Positions 37,786 to 45,094 of a stretch of 64,000 bases of DNA are shown one piece after another (the stretch's first letter is position 1; every line of letters starts with the position of its first letter). This DNA is from Oceanobacillus sp. J11TS1. Its GTDB lineage: Bacteria > Bacillota > Bacilli > Bacillales > Amphibacillaceae. Location of the stretch: NCBI RefSeq assembly GCF_018333215.1, contig NZ_BORO01000011.1, forward strand, positions 1 to 64,000, read 5' to 3'. The position numbers were made by a program, and so were the translations under genes. Below the pieces are notes generated by a model that was not told where the DNA came from, made no database searches, and was given only the letters and a program-made list of their open reading frames with translations.

Positions 37786-38535
37786 TTATGGAAGGATAGC
37801 AAAAGAACGAACTGGAAAACCACTGGCTTTTTCCGGTTTTGGACTGATGTTAAAGATGACAGCTCCCTTTGCCGGCAGTTGGTCTAAATTCGTTAAAAGT
37901 TCTACCTGGAAAGTATCTTGTTCTAACACATAATACTCGCCGATTAACGAACCATTTTTCTGAGCATCAATGGCTGCATCCGTATCAAACGTTTCGTGAC
38001 CAACTGCTTTAATTTTTCTTTCCTCAAATAAGAACTTCAACGCATCGAGACCCCATCCAGGTAAATGATTATTTCCCTGCTCATCTTTATTTTCAAAAGC
38101 CTCTTTATCTGGCCAGCGCTTGCTCCAATCTGTACGCAGCGCCACAAACGTACCTTCTTCAATTTTCCCATGTTCGTCTTCAAACGCTAAAATATCTTCC
38201 ACTGTCAAAATATAATCATGATTTTGCTTGACTGCTTCTGACTTATCAATAACAACAATCGGAAGAACAACCTCTTTTAAATCTATCTCTTCTAAATAGC
38301 GCTGATCACGGACAAAATGAATCGGCGCATCAATATGCGTGCCGTATTGTCCAGAAAAGCTGAACTGCTGCGCAAAGAATCCATCATCATGCGTATATAA
38401 TGTCTCAATCTCCGCATCTTTAAAAGCTGCAAAATGCGGGGATTTCGGGCCAAATGTATGTGTTAAATCCACCCAGGTTTTTGACTTTAACGTCTCTAAC
38501 GCTTGTAATAAATCCTTCTCCTTTGCCAATACCAT
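37786..38535 (-). CDS. Cyclase family metal-dependent hydrolase (kynurenine formamidase-like)
   Basis: A 249-aa protein of the PF04199 cyclase/formamidase family. The metal motif is HIDAPIHF near residue 68, preceded by WVDLTHTFGP at the N-terminus, and the downstream His in VGHETFDTDAAI near 177 with the Glu/Asp pair is conserved. The ATG has AGGGAGG nine bases upstream, and the gene is 25 bases after the homocysteine methyltransferase gene. Family members hydrolyse N-formylkynurenine or cyclic amides. Its place between two methyltransferase genes under an S-box is unusual and hints at an unknown step in sulfur or methyl metabolism. Confidence 0.88.
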   Translation of the reverse strand: MVLAKEKDLLQALETLKSKTWVDLTHTFGPKSPHFAAFKDAEIETLYTHDDGFFAQQFSFSGQYGTHIDAPIHFVRDQRYLEEIDLKEVVLPIVVIDKSEAVKQNHDYILTVEDILAFEDEHGKIEEGTFVALRTDWSKRWPDKEAFENKDEQGNNHLPGWGLDALKFLFEERKIKAVGHETFDTDAAIDAQKNGSLIGEYYVLEQDTFQVELLTNLDQLPAKGAVIFNISPKPEKASGFPVRSFAILP

Positions 38536-38559
38536 AACAGCTGCCTCCCTGACATATAT

Positions 38560-39612
38560 TTAAGCTTTTGTTTTGTACTCTGTGATATGATCTTGCAATG
38601 TTTCATCTTCACCAAATAAGAAGTGTTTATGCATATCTGGAGAATATTTCGAATTAATTGTCTCTACTCCTACCGCTTCTGCTACAGCACGTAACATCGC
38701 CGGTGAAGCTCCACAGCATAAACCAATGTAATTAATGCCGATACCCTGCGCTTTTTTCGCCCATTCTGCTAGTTCATAACGGTTATGGTAAAGCGGATCT
38801 AATGAAGTCGGGAAAGTTGTTTCTGTTGGTAAATGACAGCTGCACCCTCCATCCGGTAAATTAAAGAATGTTGGATTTTCTTCTGTTGTACGATATGGAA
38901 TCGGTAGTGCACCAACATATCCATCTACCTTTTCACGGATTCTTTCTAAATAAGGCTGCATGGTATCTGGGCCACGGAAGCAGTTCATTCCAACAACTAA
39001 TGCTCCATTATCTTCTAGTATTTTACAGGATTCTTCTACTGTGTAGCCGTCACGCAGGATATTTTCACCCATTAACCCTAGTGTAATCACTGCTGGTAAG
39101 TCATATTTTTTAATTTCTTCCAGCGCAATTAATGCTTCTTCATGATAGTAGAACGTTTCGCCATTAATGTAATCGACACCTTCGTCCTTACACCATGAAA
39201 CCATTTCATTAAACATCGCTCTTACTTTATCCTTGGATTCTTGATCTTCTGGGTTAAAGATATTTGTATTAGAGATGTTTCCCGCAACCAAAGCCTCTTC
39301 TATCGGATGCTCTTTTGCTACTTCTTTTGCCAGTCTAATTGCATTTCTATTTAAAGGTTCTAACAAGTCTTCTTTACCAATGATACGCATTTTTTCACGG
39401 TGTGCGTTATATGTAAATGCCAGCACCACATCCGATCCTGCTTTCATATAATCACGGTATACCGCCTTTAATGTTTCTGGATTATCTAATGCCACTTCTG
39501 GCACAAAAGATCCAGCCTGTAAATAACCTCTGCGTTCTAATTCAAATAAGTAGCCTTCTCCTGCAATTACTGTTCCTTGCTGTAAACGTTCTTCCAAACT
39601 TCTTTTCGTCAT
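38560..39612 (-). CDS. Homocysteine S-methyltransferase
   Basis: A 350-aa Zn-dependent methyltransferase with the GMNCFRG segment near residue 205 and the paired Cys in IGLCCGASPAML near 300, which together bind zinc. This is the BHMT/MmuM/MetH-N family. It transfers a methyl group from S-methylmethionine, betaine or another donor to homocysteine. It is the first gene behind the SAM riboswitch. Which donor is used cannot be read from sequence. Confidence 0.92.
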   Translation of the reverse strand: MTKRSLEERLQQGTVIAGEGYLFELERRGYLQAGSFVPEVALDNPETLKAVYRDYMKAGSDVVLAFTYNAHREKMRIIGKEDLLEPLNRNAIRLAKEVAKEHPIEEALVAGNISNTNIFNPEDQESKDKVRAMFNEMVSWCKDEGVDYINGETFYYHEEALIALEEIKKYDLPAVITLGLMGENILRDGYTVEESCKILEDNGALVVGMNCFRGPDTMQPYLERIREKVDGYVGALPIPYRTTEENPTFFNLPDGGCSCHLPTETTFPTSLDPLYHNRYELAEWAKKAQGIGINYIGLCCGASPAMLRAVAEAVGVETINSKYSPDMHKHFLFGEDETLQDHITEYKTKA

Positions 39613-39672
39613 GCTTCATACCTCCAAATTTTTTTATTTATGATTAACTGCAGATAAGGCGATACAACAACG

Positions 39673-39829
39673 AAAAAACCTCTTCTTTCAGAAAGAAGAG
39701 GTTTTGAATGCGTCATCAATGTCTCTTCTTATCTGCTAGCTAAACGCTACTGGAATTGGCACAGTTCTGTTGTAAGTCTGTTGCCGAGGCTTCTAAGGGC
39801 CAGTCCCTCCACCTCTCTGGATAAGAAAA
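39673..39829 (-). promoter_or_regulatory. SAM-I riboswitch (S-box) with terminator
   Basis: The minus strand begins TTATCCAGAGAGGTGGAGGGACTGG near 39825, continuing with CCTCGGCAAC: the canonical S-box kink-turn and core. The 3' end is a perfect 14-bp terminator (39675-39688 with 39692-39705, loop CTG) followed by six T. An alternative pairing using GACATTGATGAC and the stem's 5' arm can form the antiterminator. High SAM would stop transcription of the methyltransferase-cyclase-MetE-like operon that starts at 39612. Confidence 0.95.
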
Positions 39830-39856
39830 TGTGTTGCTATTTATTTGTTGTAAATA

Positions 39857-39885
39857 ACTATATATCTATTTCAATTCCTTGTCAA
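39857..39885 (-). promoter_or_regulatory. Promoter of the S-box operon
   Basis: TTGACA (39880-39885) and TATAGT (39857-39862) on the minus strand with a 17-base spacer, leading into the S-box. Confidence 0.75.
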
Positions 39886-39979
39886 TATGAAATTTTTAAA
39901 ATATTTTCACGTCTTTCTTGTTCTGTTTTAAATTTTCTGTTCTGCACTGCATATACTGAATAAGTATGTATTTGGGATG

Positions 39980-40190
39980 GAGCGGTTTTTGCTTAGGATT
40001 GAGCGGGTTCGGGCTGAGGTGGAGCGAGTTTTACTTTTTTGGAGCGCGTTCAGCCTCGGTTGGAGCGCATTTCTTTTTTTTGGAGCGCATATCACTGGGT
40101 TGGAGCGAATTTCTCTTTTTTGGAGCGCGTTCAGCCTCGGTTGGAGCGGATTTCTCTTTTTCAGAGCGTGTTCTGCTTCGGTTGAGGGGT
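39980..40190. repeat. Phased GAGCG repeat array, copy 2 (eleven units)
   Basis: GAGCG starts at 39980, 40001, 40022, 40042, 40063, 40083, 40103, 40123, 40144 and 40164, with a degenerate GAGGG at 40184: eleven units, each 20 or 21 bases apart. Two unit types alternate: GGAGCGCGTTCAGCCTCGG and GGAGCGCATTTCTTTTTTT. The long plus-strand open frames across this region are produced by the repeats and not by a gene. The array occupies the gap between the S-box operon promoter and the small membrane-protein genes. Confidence 0.9.
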
Positions 40191-40294
40191 TAAATGAACT
40201 TATATCAAAAGTTCATAAAATGTTCAAAAAGTATAGACATCTAGATATAATAAGCTTATAATACAAAGTACATTTATAAACCGTTACATGTCTA

Positions 40295-40324
40295 TTGTAA
40301 TCACTTATCTATATTTGGTATAAT
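40295..40324 (+). promoter_or_regulatory. Promoter of the small membrane-protein pair
   Basis: TTGTAA (40295-40300) and a perfect extended -10, TGG-TATAAT (40319-40324), 18 bases apart, about 55 bases before the ATG at 40380. Confidence 0.6.
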
Positions 40325-40379
40325 TAAGTTTTTCCTAAAGAAAATATCAATTTCAAATTATAGAGGGGGAGGAACGTAG

Positions 40380-40682
40380 ATGAAGAATAAGTATTTGATG
40401 ATTGCTTTAATGATTATCATTCTACCAGTAACACAATTATCCTCAGATATAAATCACAGCTACGCTCTCCCCAGCCAGGATATACTTATAGATAATCATG
40501 GATCACCTGATTTAAGCTCTGGCGGAAATGATCACCCAGAAAAACCATTTACGCACAATCTATTTTTAGTAATTACTTTATTCTTAATAGGCAGTACATG
40601 CTTATTTACTACGATTGTGATGATAGTACGAAATAAACAGCTGCTGGCTCCTGTTTTCTACCAATCCAATTTCGTGGTTTAA
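40380..40682 (+). CDS. Exported single-pass membrane protein, 100 aa
   Basis: A signal-like N-terminus (KNKYLMIALMIIILPVTQL) is followed by a short hydrophilic middle with Ser, Asp, Gly and Pro (SPDLSSGGNDHPEKP), then a second hydrophobic helix near residues 62-85 and a short basic tail. The ATG is preceded by GGGGGAGG. Not recognised. It is followed after 45 bases by a second tiny ORF, then a terminator, forming a small operon. Confidence 0.65.
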   Translation: MKNKYLMIALMIIILPVTQLSSDINHSYALPSQDILIDNHGSPDLSSGGNDHPEKPFTHNLFLVITLFLIGSTCLFTTIVMIVRNKQLLAPVFYQSNFVV

Positions 40683-40727
40683 GCCTCTTTTGAGATCAAT
40701 ACAAAAACTCAGAAGGAGGCAAAAATA

Positions 40728-40847
40728 ATGATGATTTTCAGATTAATCGTTATTGGATTCTTTTCTCTAACTGCATTGTCCGCTTTCACTTATCAAGGCA
40801 TTGAAGTATTTCACGCAGTTGCAGATATATTTAGAGCTAGATCGTAA
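40728..40847 (+). CDS. Tiny membrane protein, 39 aa
   Basis: ATG 40728 (or 40731) follows a textbook ribosome site, AGAAGGAGG, seven bases upstream. The peptide MMIFRLIVIGFFSLTALSAF... has one N-terminal hydrophobic segment, then a short amphipathic stretch ending DIFRARS, and the TAA at 40845 is followed by a terminator hairpin. No family recognised. The signals make it a real gene candidate, cotranscribed with the 100-aa protein. Confidence 0.6.
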   Translation: MMIFRLIVIGFFSLTALSAFTYQGIEVFHAVADIFRARS

Positions 40848-40874
40848 AAATGAAATGCGCCACCTTATATATTA

Positions 40875-40918
40875 TAAAGGGAGCCTATGAAATGTAACTT
40901 CATGGACTCCCTTTTTTC
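40875..40918. terminator. Terminator of the small membrane-protein pair
   Basis: GGGAGCCTATGAA and TTCATGGACTCCC form a 12-bp stem with one mismatch and loop ATGTAAC, followed by seven T on the plus strand. On the minus strand it lies after the YitT stop and can act there too. Confidence 0.85.
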
Positions 40919-40936
40919 TGTTTAAAAGCTTTTGCT

Positions 40937-41800
40937 TTATTTAAAATTCCCGCCACGAACTGCCGAAACCTCGTAGACTGTTACAAACGCAGTTGGATCG
41001 ACATCTTGAATAATTTCTTTCATTTTGCTTTCTTCAAGTCGTGTAATAACGCATTTAATTTGTTTAAATTGCTTTTTTGAATAACCGCCCTCTACATGTT
41101 GCAGCGTGCTGCCGCGTTCCAGACGCTCGCTAATTTCTTTCATCATTTCTTCAGAGTGCTCGGTTATAATATACACCGCTTTGATGCCGCTTAGTCCTTC
41201 TTCAATAATGCTAATTACTTTTGAAGCAATGAAATAAGCAATACCAGACATCAGCGCCCCTCGCAATCCAAATACAGTGGATACAACGATAAATACAAAT
41301 AAATTAAGGAATAGAATTAAGTCACTTGTTCCCAAAGGCAGCTTGCGGGATAATAATACAGCCAGCATATCAATCCCATCTAGTGCTCCTCCATTTCGAA
41401 GTGCCAGTCCCATACCTATCCCAATTATAATCCCGCCGACAACGGTAACGAGCAAGGTATCTCCTTCAATTCCACTAATGGTCGGGACATGATGCATTAA
41501 GCTTGTACTTATAGCAAGAGAAGCAATTCCAAGAATAGAGAGGACTGCAAAACTTTTTCCAATTTGTTTAAATCCTAAGTAAATAAATGGAATATTTAAA
41601 ATAGCAATTAGAATTCCTAGCGGTAACCCGGTCCACTGTGACCCAACGATACTCAGACCTGTTACCCCGCCATCAGAAACATTATTCGGTATTAATACTG
41701 CTTCCAATCCATAAGCAGTAATAAATCCGCCAATGATGATAATCAGCCCTCTAACAAAAAGCATCGCCTTTCTTGATTTTTTCGTTTGTGGTTTGCTCAT
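40937..41800 (-). CDS. YitT family membrane protein
   Basis: A 287-aa protein. About five membrane helices in residues 10-175 (starting LFVRGLIIIIGGFITAYGLEAVLIPNNVSDGGVTGLSI) form the YitT domain (PF02588). The cytoplasmic C-terminus (about 215-287) is DUF2179. The role of YitT proteins is not settled. The gene is monocistronic, with a terminator shared with the convergent unit. Confidence 0.9.
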   Translation of the reverse strand: MSKPQTKKSRKAMLFVRGLIIIIGGFITAYGLEAVLIPNNVSDGGVTGLSIVGSQWTGLPLGILIAILNIPFIYLGFKQIGKSFAVLSILGIASLAISTSLMHHVPTISGIEGDTLLVTVVGGIIIGIGMGLALRNGGALDGIDMLAVLLSRKLPLGTSDLILFLNLFVFIVVSTVFGLRGALMSGIAYFIASKVISIIEEGLSGIKAVYIITEHSEEMMKEISERLERGSTLQHVEGGYSKKQFKQIKCVITRLEESKMKEIIQDVDPTAFVTVYEVSAVRGGNFK

Positions 41801-42069
41801 CCAATTTTCCTTTCTTCTTTATACATTCTTGTTACTGTATGAAATGTCAGCTCATCAGGGTTTACTATAACTGATTTGAAGCGACTCTTACAGCGTTATA
41901 AATAATTAGAGAAAAACACGTCTACTATGCATAGGTTTCCATACTTCACACAGGATAATCCTAAAAAATAGCCTTTTTCAACATTATTTATTATACGCTT
42001 CTCCATTTCAAACTCAACTATTTTGCAGTTAAAAAATGTATAATTCCGAAAGACTTACATAGCTCAAAT

Positions 42070-42495
42070 TCATAGCGCCTTCTTGAAAACATAACTCACT
42101 TTGGAATAAGCCATTTTATCTTCGTAAAATCGATGAGCATCTTGACGTTGCAGACCTGATGATAAAGCGACAGAAGAAAAATGATGATCTTCTGCCCATT
42201 GATGGACAAATGTTAAAAGCTGTTCTCCGTAACCCTTGGAACGGCTTTCTTCAGCTGTAACTAAATCACAAACCCAGACAAATCTGCCATAATACAGTGT
42301 AGTCATGGCTTTAAAGCCGACAACAGCAACTATTTTTGAACCTTCATATAGAGCAACTAAATGGTAGCGGTCTATTTCCACCGCTTCTTTTACTAAGTCC
42401 AAATAACTCGTTTCATCAAGATGTGTTCGCAGTTGATGCATGACCTTATATGCAGAACGCCATTCTTTTTCTGTTATTAATTCTTTTATTTTCAC
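42070..42495 (-). CDS. GNAT family acetyltransferase
   Basis: A 141-aa N-acetyltransferase with the acetyl-CoA loop EESRSKGYGEQLLTFVHQWAED near residues 80-100 and the C-terminal SGLQRQDAHRFYEDKMAYSKVSYVFKKAL. Its form suits the aminoglycoside-type or general GNAT group. A P-loop kinase gene follows upstream on the same strand, possibly forming an operon with further GNAT genes. Confidence 0.87.
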   Translation of the reverse strand: MKIKELITEKEWRSAYKVMHQLRTHLDETSYLDLVKEAVEIDRYHLVALYEGSKIVAVVGFKAMTTLYYGRFVWVCDLVTAEESRSKGYGEQLLTFVHQWAEDHHFSSVALSSGLQRQDAHRFYEDKMAYSKVSYVFKKAL

Positions 42496-42527
42496 GCTAT
42501 TCCCCTTCCTAAATAAGCAGTGTATAC

Positions 42528-43175
42528 CTAATTTGTCGGTAATTGTTTTTTCTCTATCTGCATACCTTTTTCATCAGTAAAAAGAATAATATCTGCCTGA
42601 TTTTTATACGGATGCATGAAATGTCTATATTGCACTCTTCTTTCCTGGTGTGATTTTTGTATATTTACCAGATTTTGATTCCGTTCTGTTGTATCTCGAC
42701 TGGAACGTCTAGCTAGTTCTGTCTTTCCATCTGTATATAGAAAAACCTGTAAGTCGAAATGCTTAGGGTTAATAAATGCAACACTCATGCCTTCCACAAC
42801 CGTAAGCTTTTTATATGGATTAATCGTTTCACTTGGCAAATAAACCGTATCTATCGTGTTCCATTCCATGTCTAGGCGAGTCATTTGGAGATCACGTTCT
42901 AATGCTTCTACATAATGCGCTAAAGGATGGCAAGCAGTCATTTTGGCAGTACGGGTTTCGTTTTGATAGGAATATGTAATCCTTGTGTCCCTTCTCAACG
43001 CCGAGTTGACGATATACGGATCCGTACAAATCAAATTCGCATCTTGTCCAAAAGCCTCCTGCAATCGGGCAGCAAATGCTGTTTTCCCAGCTCCTCCATG
43101 CCCAGTAACCCCAATAATTACCTGCGTTTCTTGGGAGTGTATCCATTTTATTAATTCTTGTATGACGATATCCAA
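42528..43175 (-). CDS. P-loop kinase, uridine kinase-like
   Basis: A 215-aa protein with Walker A GVTGHGGAGKT near residue 24 and a Walker B-like hydrophobic stretch VVEGMSVAF near 125. The layout (ICTDPYI after the first helix, then TVVEGMSVA) resembles uridine kinase and the PRK-like clan. The nucleoside motif is not clear, so the substrate is uncertain. It lies between two GNAT genes in the same direction. Confidence 0.78.
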   Translation of the reverse strand: MDIVIQELIKWIHSQETQVIIGVTGHGGAGKTAFAARLQEAFGQDANLICTDPYIVNSALRRDTRITYSYQNETRTAKMTACHPLAHYVEALERDLQMTRLDMEWNTIDTVYLPSETINPYKKLTVVEGMSVAFINPKHFDLQVFLYTDGKTELARRSSRDTTERNQNLVNIQKSHQERRVQYRHFMHPYKNQADIILFTDEKGMQIEKKQLPTN

Positions 43176-43260
43176 GCGTATTACCCCCTATTCTTTATTG
43201 CAGCCCGTACAAGGCAAAAAAGCTCTTATTTTAAGGAAACTTGCTAATTTTCATTCCCGA

Positions 43261-43779
43261 CTATTTTTGTTTGAGAATATTCCGCCATTCGTAAACAAAT
43301 AGTTCCAATATATCGCCGGCAATCTGAATATCCCTCTTTTCAACAAGTTCCGCTCCAAAATGTTCATAAAACAATCGGCTGTCATTTGCTGCTAAAACCT
43401 CGACCTGAACAGTTTGAATAGATTGCTCTATAAAACGCTTAAAGGATTCCAATAACAAAGCTTTCCCGATCCCTTTCCTCTGCCAACCTTCCAGTAAATA
43501 GGCGGATGTAACTTCGCCTACTCTGGCAGAACCTGCAGATTCCTTCTTTATAGACATATTTAGATATCCAACAACCTCTTCACCTGCATCTACAGCTACC
43601 AAGGTGGTGCTGCCACCAGCTTGAATGATATTTCTCCATTTCTCCTTCTTAACTTCCATAGAAAGCTGCTGTAAAATCGAATTGGACATAATACCTCGAT
43701 AAGTTGTTTGCCAGCTCTCTACATTTACTTTGCCAATTCCGCCTGCATCAGAGATCCTTGCTTCTCTAATTAAAACCAT
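43261..43779 (-). CDS. GNAT family acetyltransferase
   Basis: A 172-aa protein starting at ATG 43779 (GAGGGGTGGGTTAGG upstream); the longer frame would run into the neighbouring gene. It opens VLIREARISDAGGIGKVNVESWQTTYRG, with the acetyl-CoA loop LLEGWQRKGIGKALLLESFK near residue 85 and ANDSRLFYEHFGAELVEKRDI near 130. It is 25 bases after the AAC(6')-like gene. General GNAT; substrate unknown. Confidence 0.88.
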   Translation of the reverse strand: MVLIREARISDAGGIGKVNVESWQTTYRGIMSNSILQQLSMEVKKEKWRNIIQAGGSTTLVAVDAGEEVVGYLNMSIKKESAGSARVGEVTSAYLLEGWQRKGIGKALLLESFKRFIEQSIQTVQVEVLAANDSRLFYEHFGAELVEKRDIQIAGDILELFVYEWRNILKQK

Positions 43780-43804
43780 CCTAACCCACCCCTCAATTTC
43801 GAAT

Positions 43805-44239
43805 CTATAGAGATTTCTTGAAACAAATAATCCGCCCCGCTTCTTTAAAACCAAGACGAAGATGCATAGCAAGACTTTCGTTGTTATCTATCGTGCAATC
43901 ACTTGCAAATTCGCTGCATCCCATTTCTTTTGCCCACTGCTCACAAGCCCTTACCAATTGCCTTGCATAACCTTTTTTCCTATGCGATTCTTGGACATAG
44001 ATACCTTCTAAATAGCCAACTGGTGATGTTTCCGTCCCCTCTACATAATCAAATCTTAACTGACCTTGCGCGAACCCGACAGCCCGCTCATCATCCACAG
44101 CAAGTAAAATACATGCATGTTTATCCTTTAAATACGCTTCAAATTCTTCTTTTAATTCCAAAAGTTCATTTTCTGGCCATAGCATTTTCGCTAAACTAAC
44201 GATACTATCTATATCCTGACTGTTAGCTTCTTTCAGCAT
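43805..44239 (-). CDS. Aminoglycoside 6'-N-acetyltransferase-like GNAT
   Basis: A 144-aa GNAT that follows the AAC(6')-I family pattern over most of its length: LAKMLWPENE near 20, VGFAQGQLRFDYVEGTETSPVGYLEGIYVQESHRKKGYARQLV near residues 55-97, and SDCTIDNNESLAMHLRLGFKEAGRIICFKK at the end. Chromosomal AAC(6')-I enzymes of this group acetylate tobramycin, netilmicin or amikacin; the specificity of this one is unknown. It may act on a natural metabolite. Next to a DUF6366 gene and another GNAT. Confidence 0.85.
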   Translation of the reverse strand: MLKEANSQDIDSIVSLAKMLWPENELLELKEEFEAYLKDKHACILLAVDDERAVGFAQGQLRFDYVEGTETSPVGYLEGIYVQESHRKKGYARQLVRACEQWAKEMGCSEFASDCTIDNNESLAMHLRLGFKEAGRIICFKKSL

Positions 44240-44254
44240 TCTTTCACCTCTTAA

Positions 44255-44470
44255 TCAAATAATAATTAAAACCATCAACCCAACAACAATCAGTGCTAAA
44301 AGAACGAGTAATGCCCCTTTCCATCCCAATCCACCAAATAAATCAGCAAAATTTCCAGAAGAATCTGTTCTATTAAGTGAGTCCCTAATATTCCCAGTCG
44401 GATTCCCTTTTAATTCTTCTTGTCTTAGCCGCTCACGTTCTTCTTCAGGAGCCCTTTTCTTTTCACTCAT
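44255..44470 (-). CDS. DUF6366 family small membrane protein
   Basis: A 71-aa protein from ATG 44470; the longer frame starts upstream without a ribosome site. It opens with a charged helix (SEKKRAPEEERERLRQEELKGNPTGNIRDSLNR), then a Gly-rich link and a C-terminal membrane helix (WKGALLVLLALIVVGLMVLII). This is the DUF6366 pattern of bacilli. Function unknown. It lies 15 bases before the AAC(6')-like gene, probably in one transcript. Confidence 0.8.
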   Translation of the reverse strand: MSEKKRAPEEERERLRQEELKGNPTGNIRDSLNRTDSSGNFADLFGGLGWKGALLVLLALIVVGLMVLIII

Positions 44471-44626
44471 TGTCCATACTCCTTTTCGCTGTATATTATT
44501 TAAAATATTCAAAGTTGAGATATAATTATAACAAACATTTCAAGTTGATTGTAAATTGATTCTGTTTAAAATTGGTGAAACCAACCAATACTTTCTTTCG
44601 TAAATACGTATCAAGAGGTGATAAAA

Positions 44627-44833
44627 TTGAAAACTGGAGAAGGTTGTGTCAAATGCGGTAGTCGAAATGCGGATAAAAAAGATGTATCCATGACAGGATC
44701 AGGTATTTCTAAAATTTTTGATGTACAGCATAATCGTTTCATCGTCGTATATTGTAAGGATTGCGGTTACTCGGAGTTCTATAATAGAGAAAGTTCTAAA
44801 GCAAGCAATGTCTTTGATTTGTTTTTCGGATGA
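44627..44833 (+). CDS. Zinc-ribbon protein (DUF2082-like)
   Basis: A 68-aa protein. The TTG at 44627 has AGAGGTG six bases upstream and is preferred to the GTG at 44618. Two Cys pairs, CVKCG near residue 7 and CKDCGY near 44, form a zinc ribbon of the nucleic-acid-binding DUF2082 type. The end is SSKASNVFDLFFG. A terminator follows at 44901. Function unknown; the fold supports nucleic-acid or protein binding. Confidence 0.8.
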   Translation: MKTGEGCVKCGSRNADKKDVSMTGSGISKIFDVQHNRFIVVYCKDCGYSEFYNRESSKASNVFDLFFG

Positions 44834-44900
44834 TGATTCCATCAGAAGCTTTTTAGCTTAATAGCACGATTTATTAATACGTATTTTTTATAATCAGAAA

Positions 44901-44936
44901 AGAAGCATGGTTCCTATTACGCCATGTTTCTTTTTA
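44901..44936 (+). terminator. Terminator of the zinc-ribbon gene
   Basis: AGAAGCATGG and CCATGTTTCT pair with one G-U and are followed by five T. It overlaps the first codons of the longest open frame of the MFS gene, which argues that translation of that gene starts downstream. Confidence 0.75.
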
Positions 44937-45018
44937 TGCAAAAAATATATTATTCATTATTATCAGCTGTCCCACTTTTGGATAAGATAACGGCAGCAGC
45001 CTGGATAATCAAAATATC

Positions 45019-45048
45019 TTTACATACACTTCTCCTCTCTGATAGAAT
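45019..45048 (+). promoter_or_regulatory. Promoter of the MFS exporter gene
   Basis: TTTACA (45019-45024) and TAGAAT (45043-45048) with an 18-base spacer, about 47 bases before the preferred ATG at 45095. Confidence 0.5.
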
Positions 45049-45094
45049 AGTTTCTTATCTGTGTTCAAAATACGTTGTAAAGGACTTGTTTTTT

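Noticed and set aside
39966-40261. Two overlapping plus-strand frames of 75-94 codons across the GAGCG array, one with a repeated GAR/WSGF pattern
   Set aside because: They are produced by the 20-21-bp DNA repeat: low complexity, no ribosome site, and translation in several frames gives similar text.
44924-45094. 57-codon N-terminal extension of the MFS gene
   Set aside because: It overlaps the terminator of the preceding gene and a promoter, and the CynX/NimT family begins near residue 58 of that longer frame.
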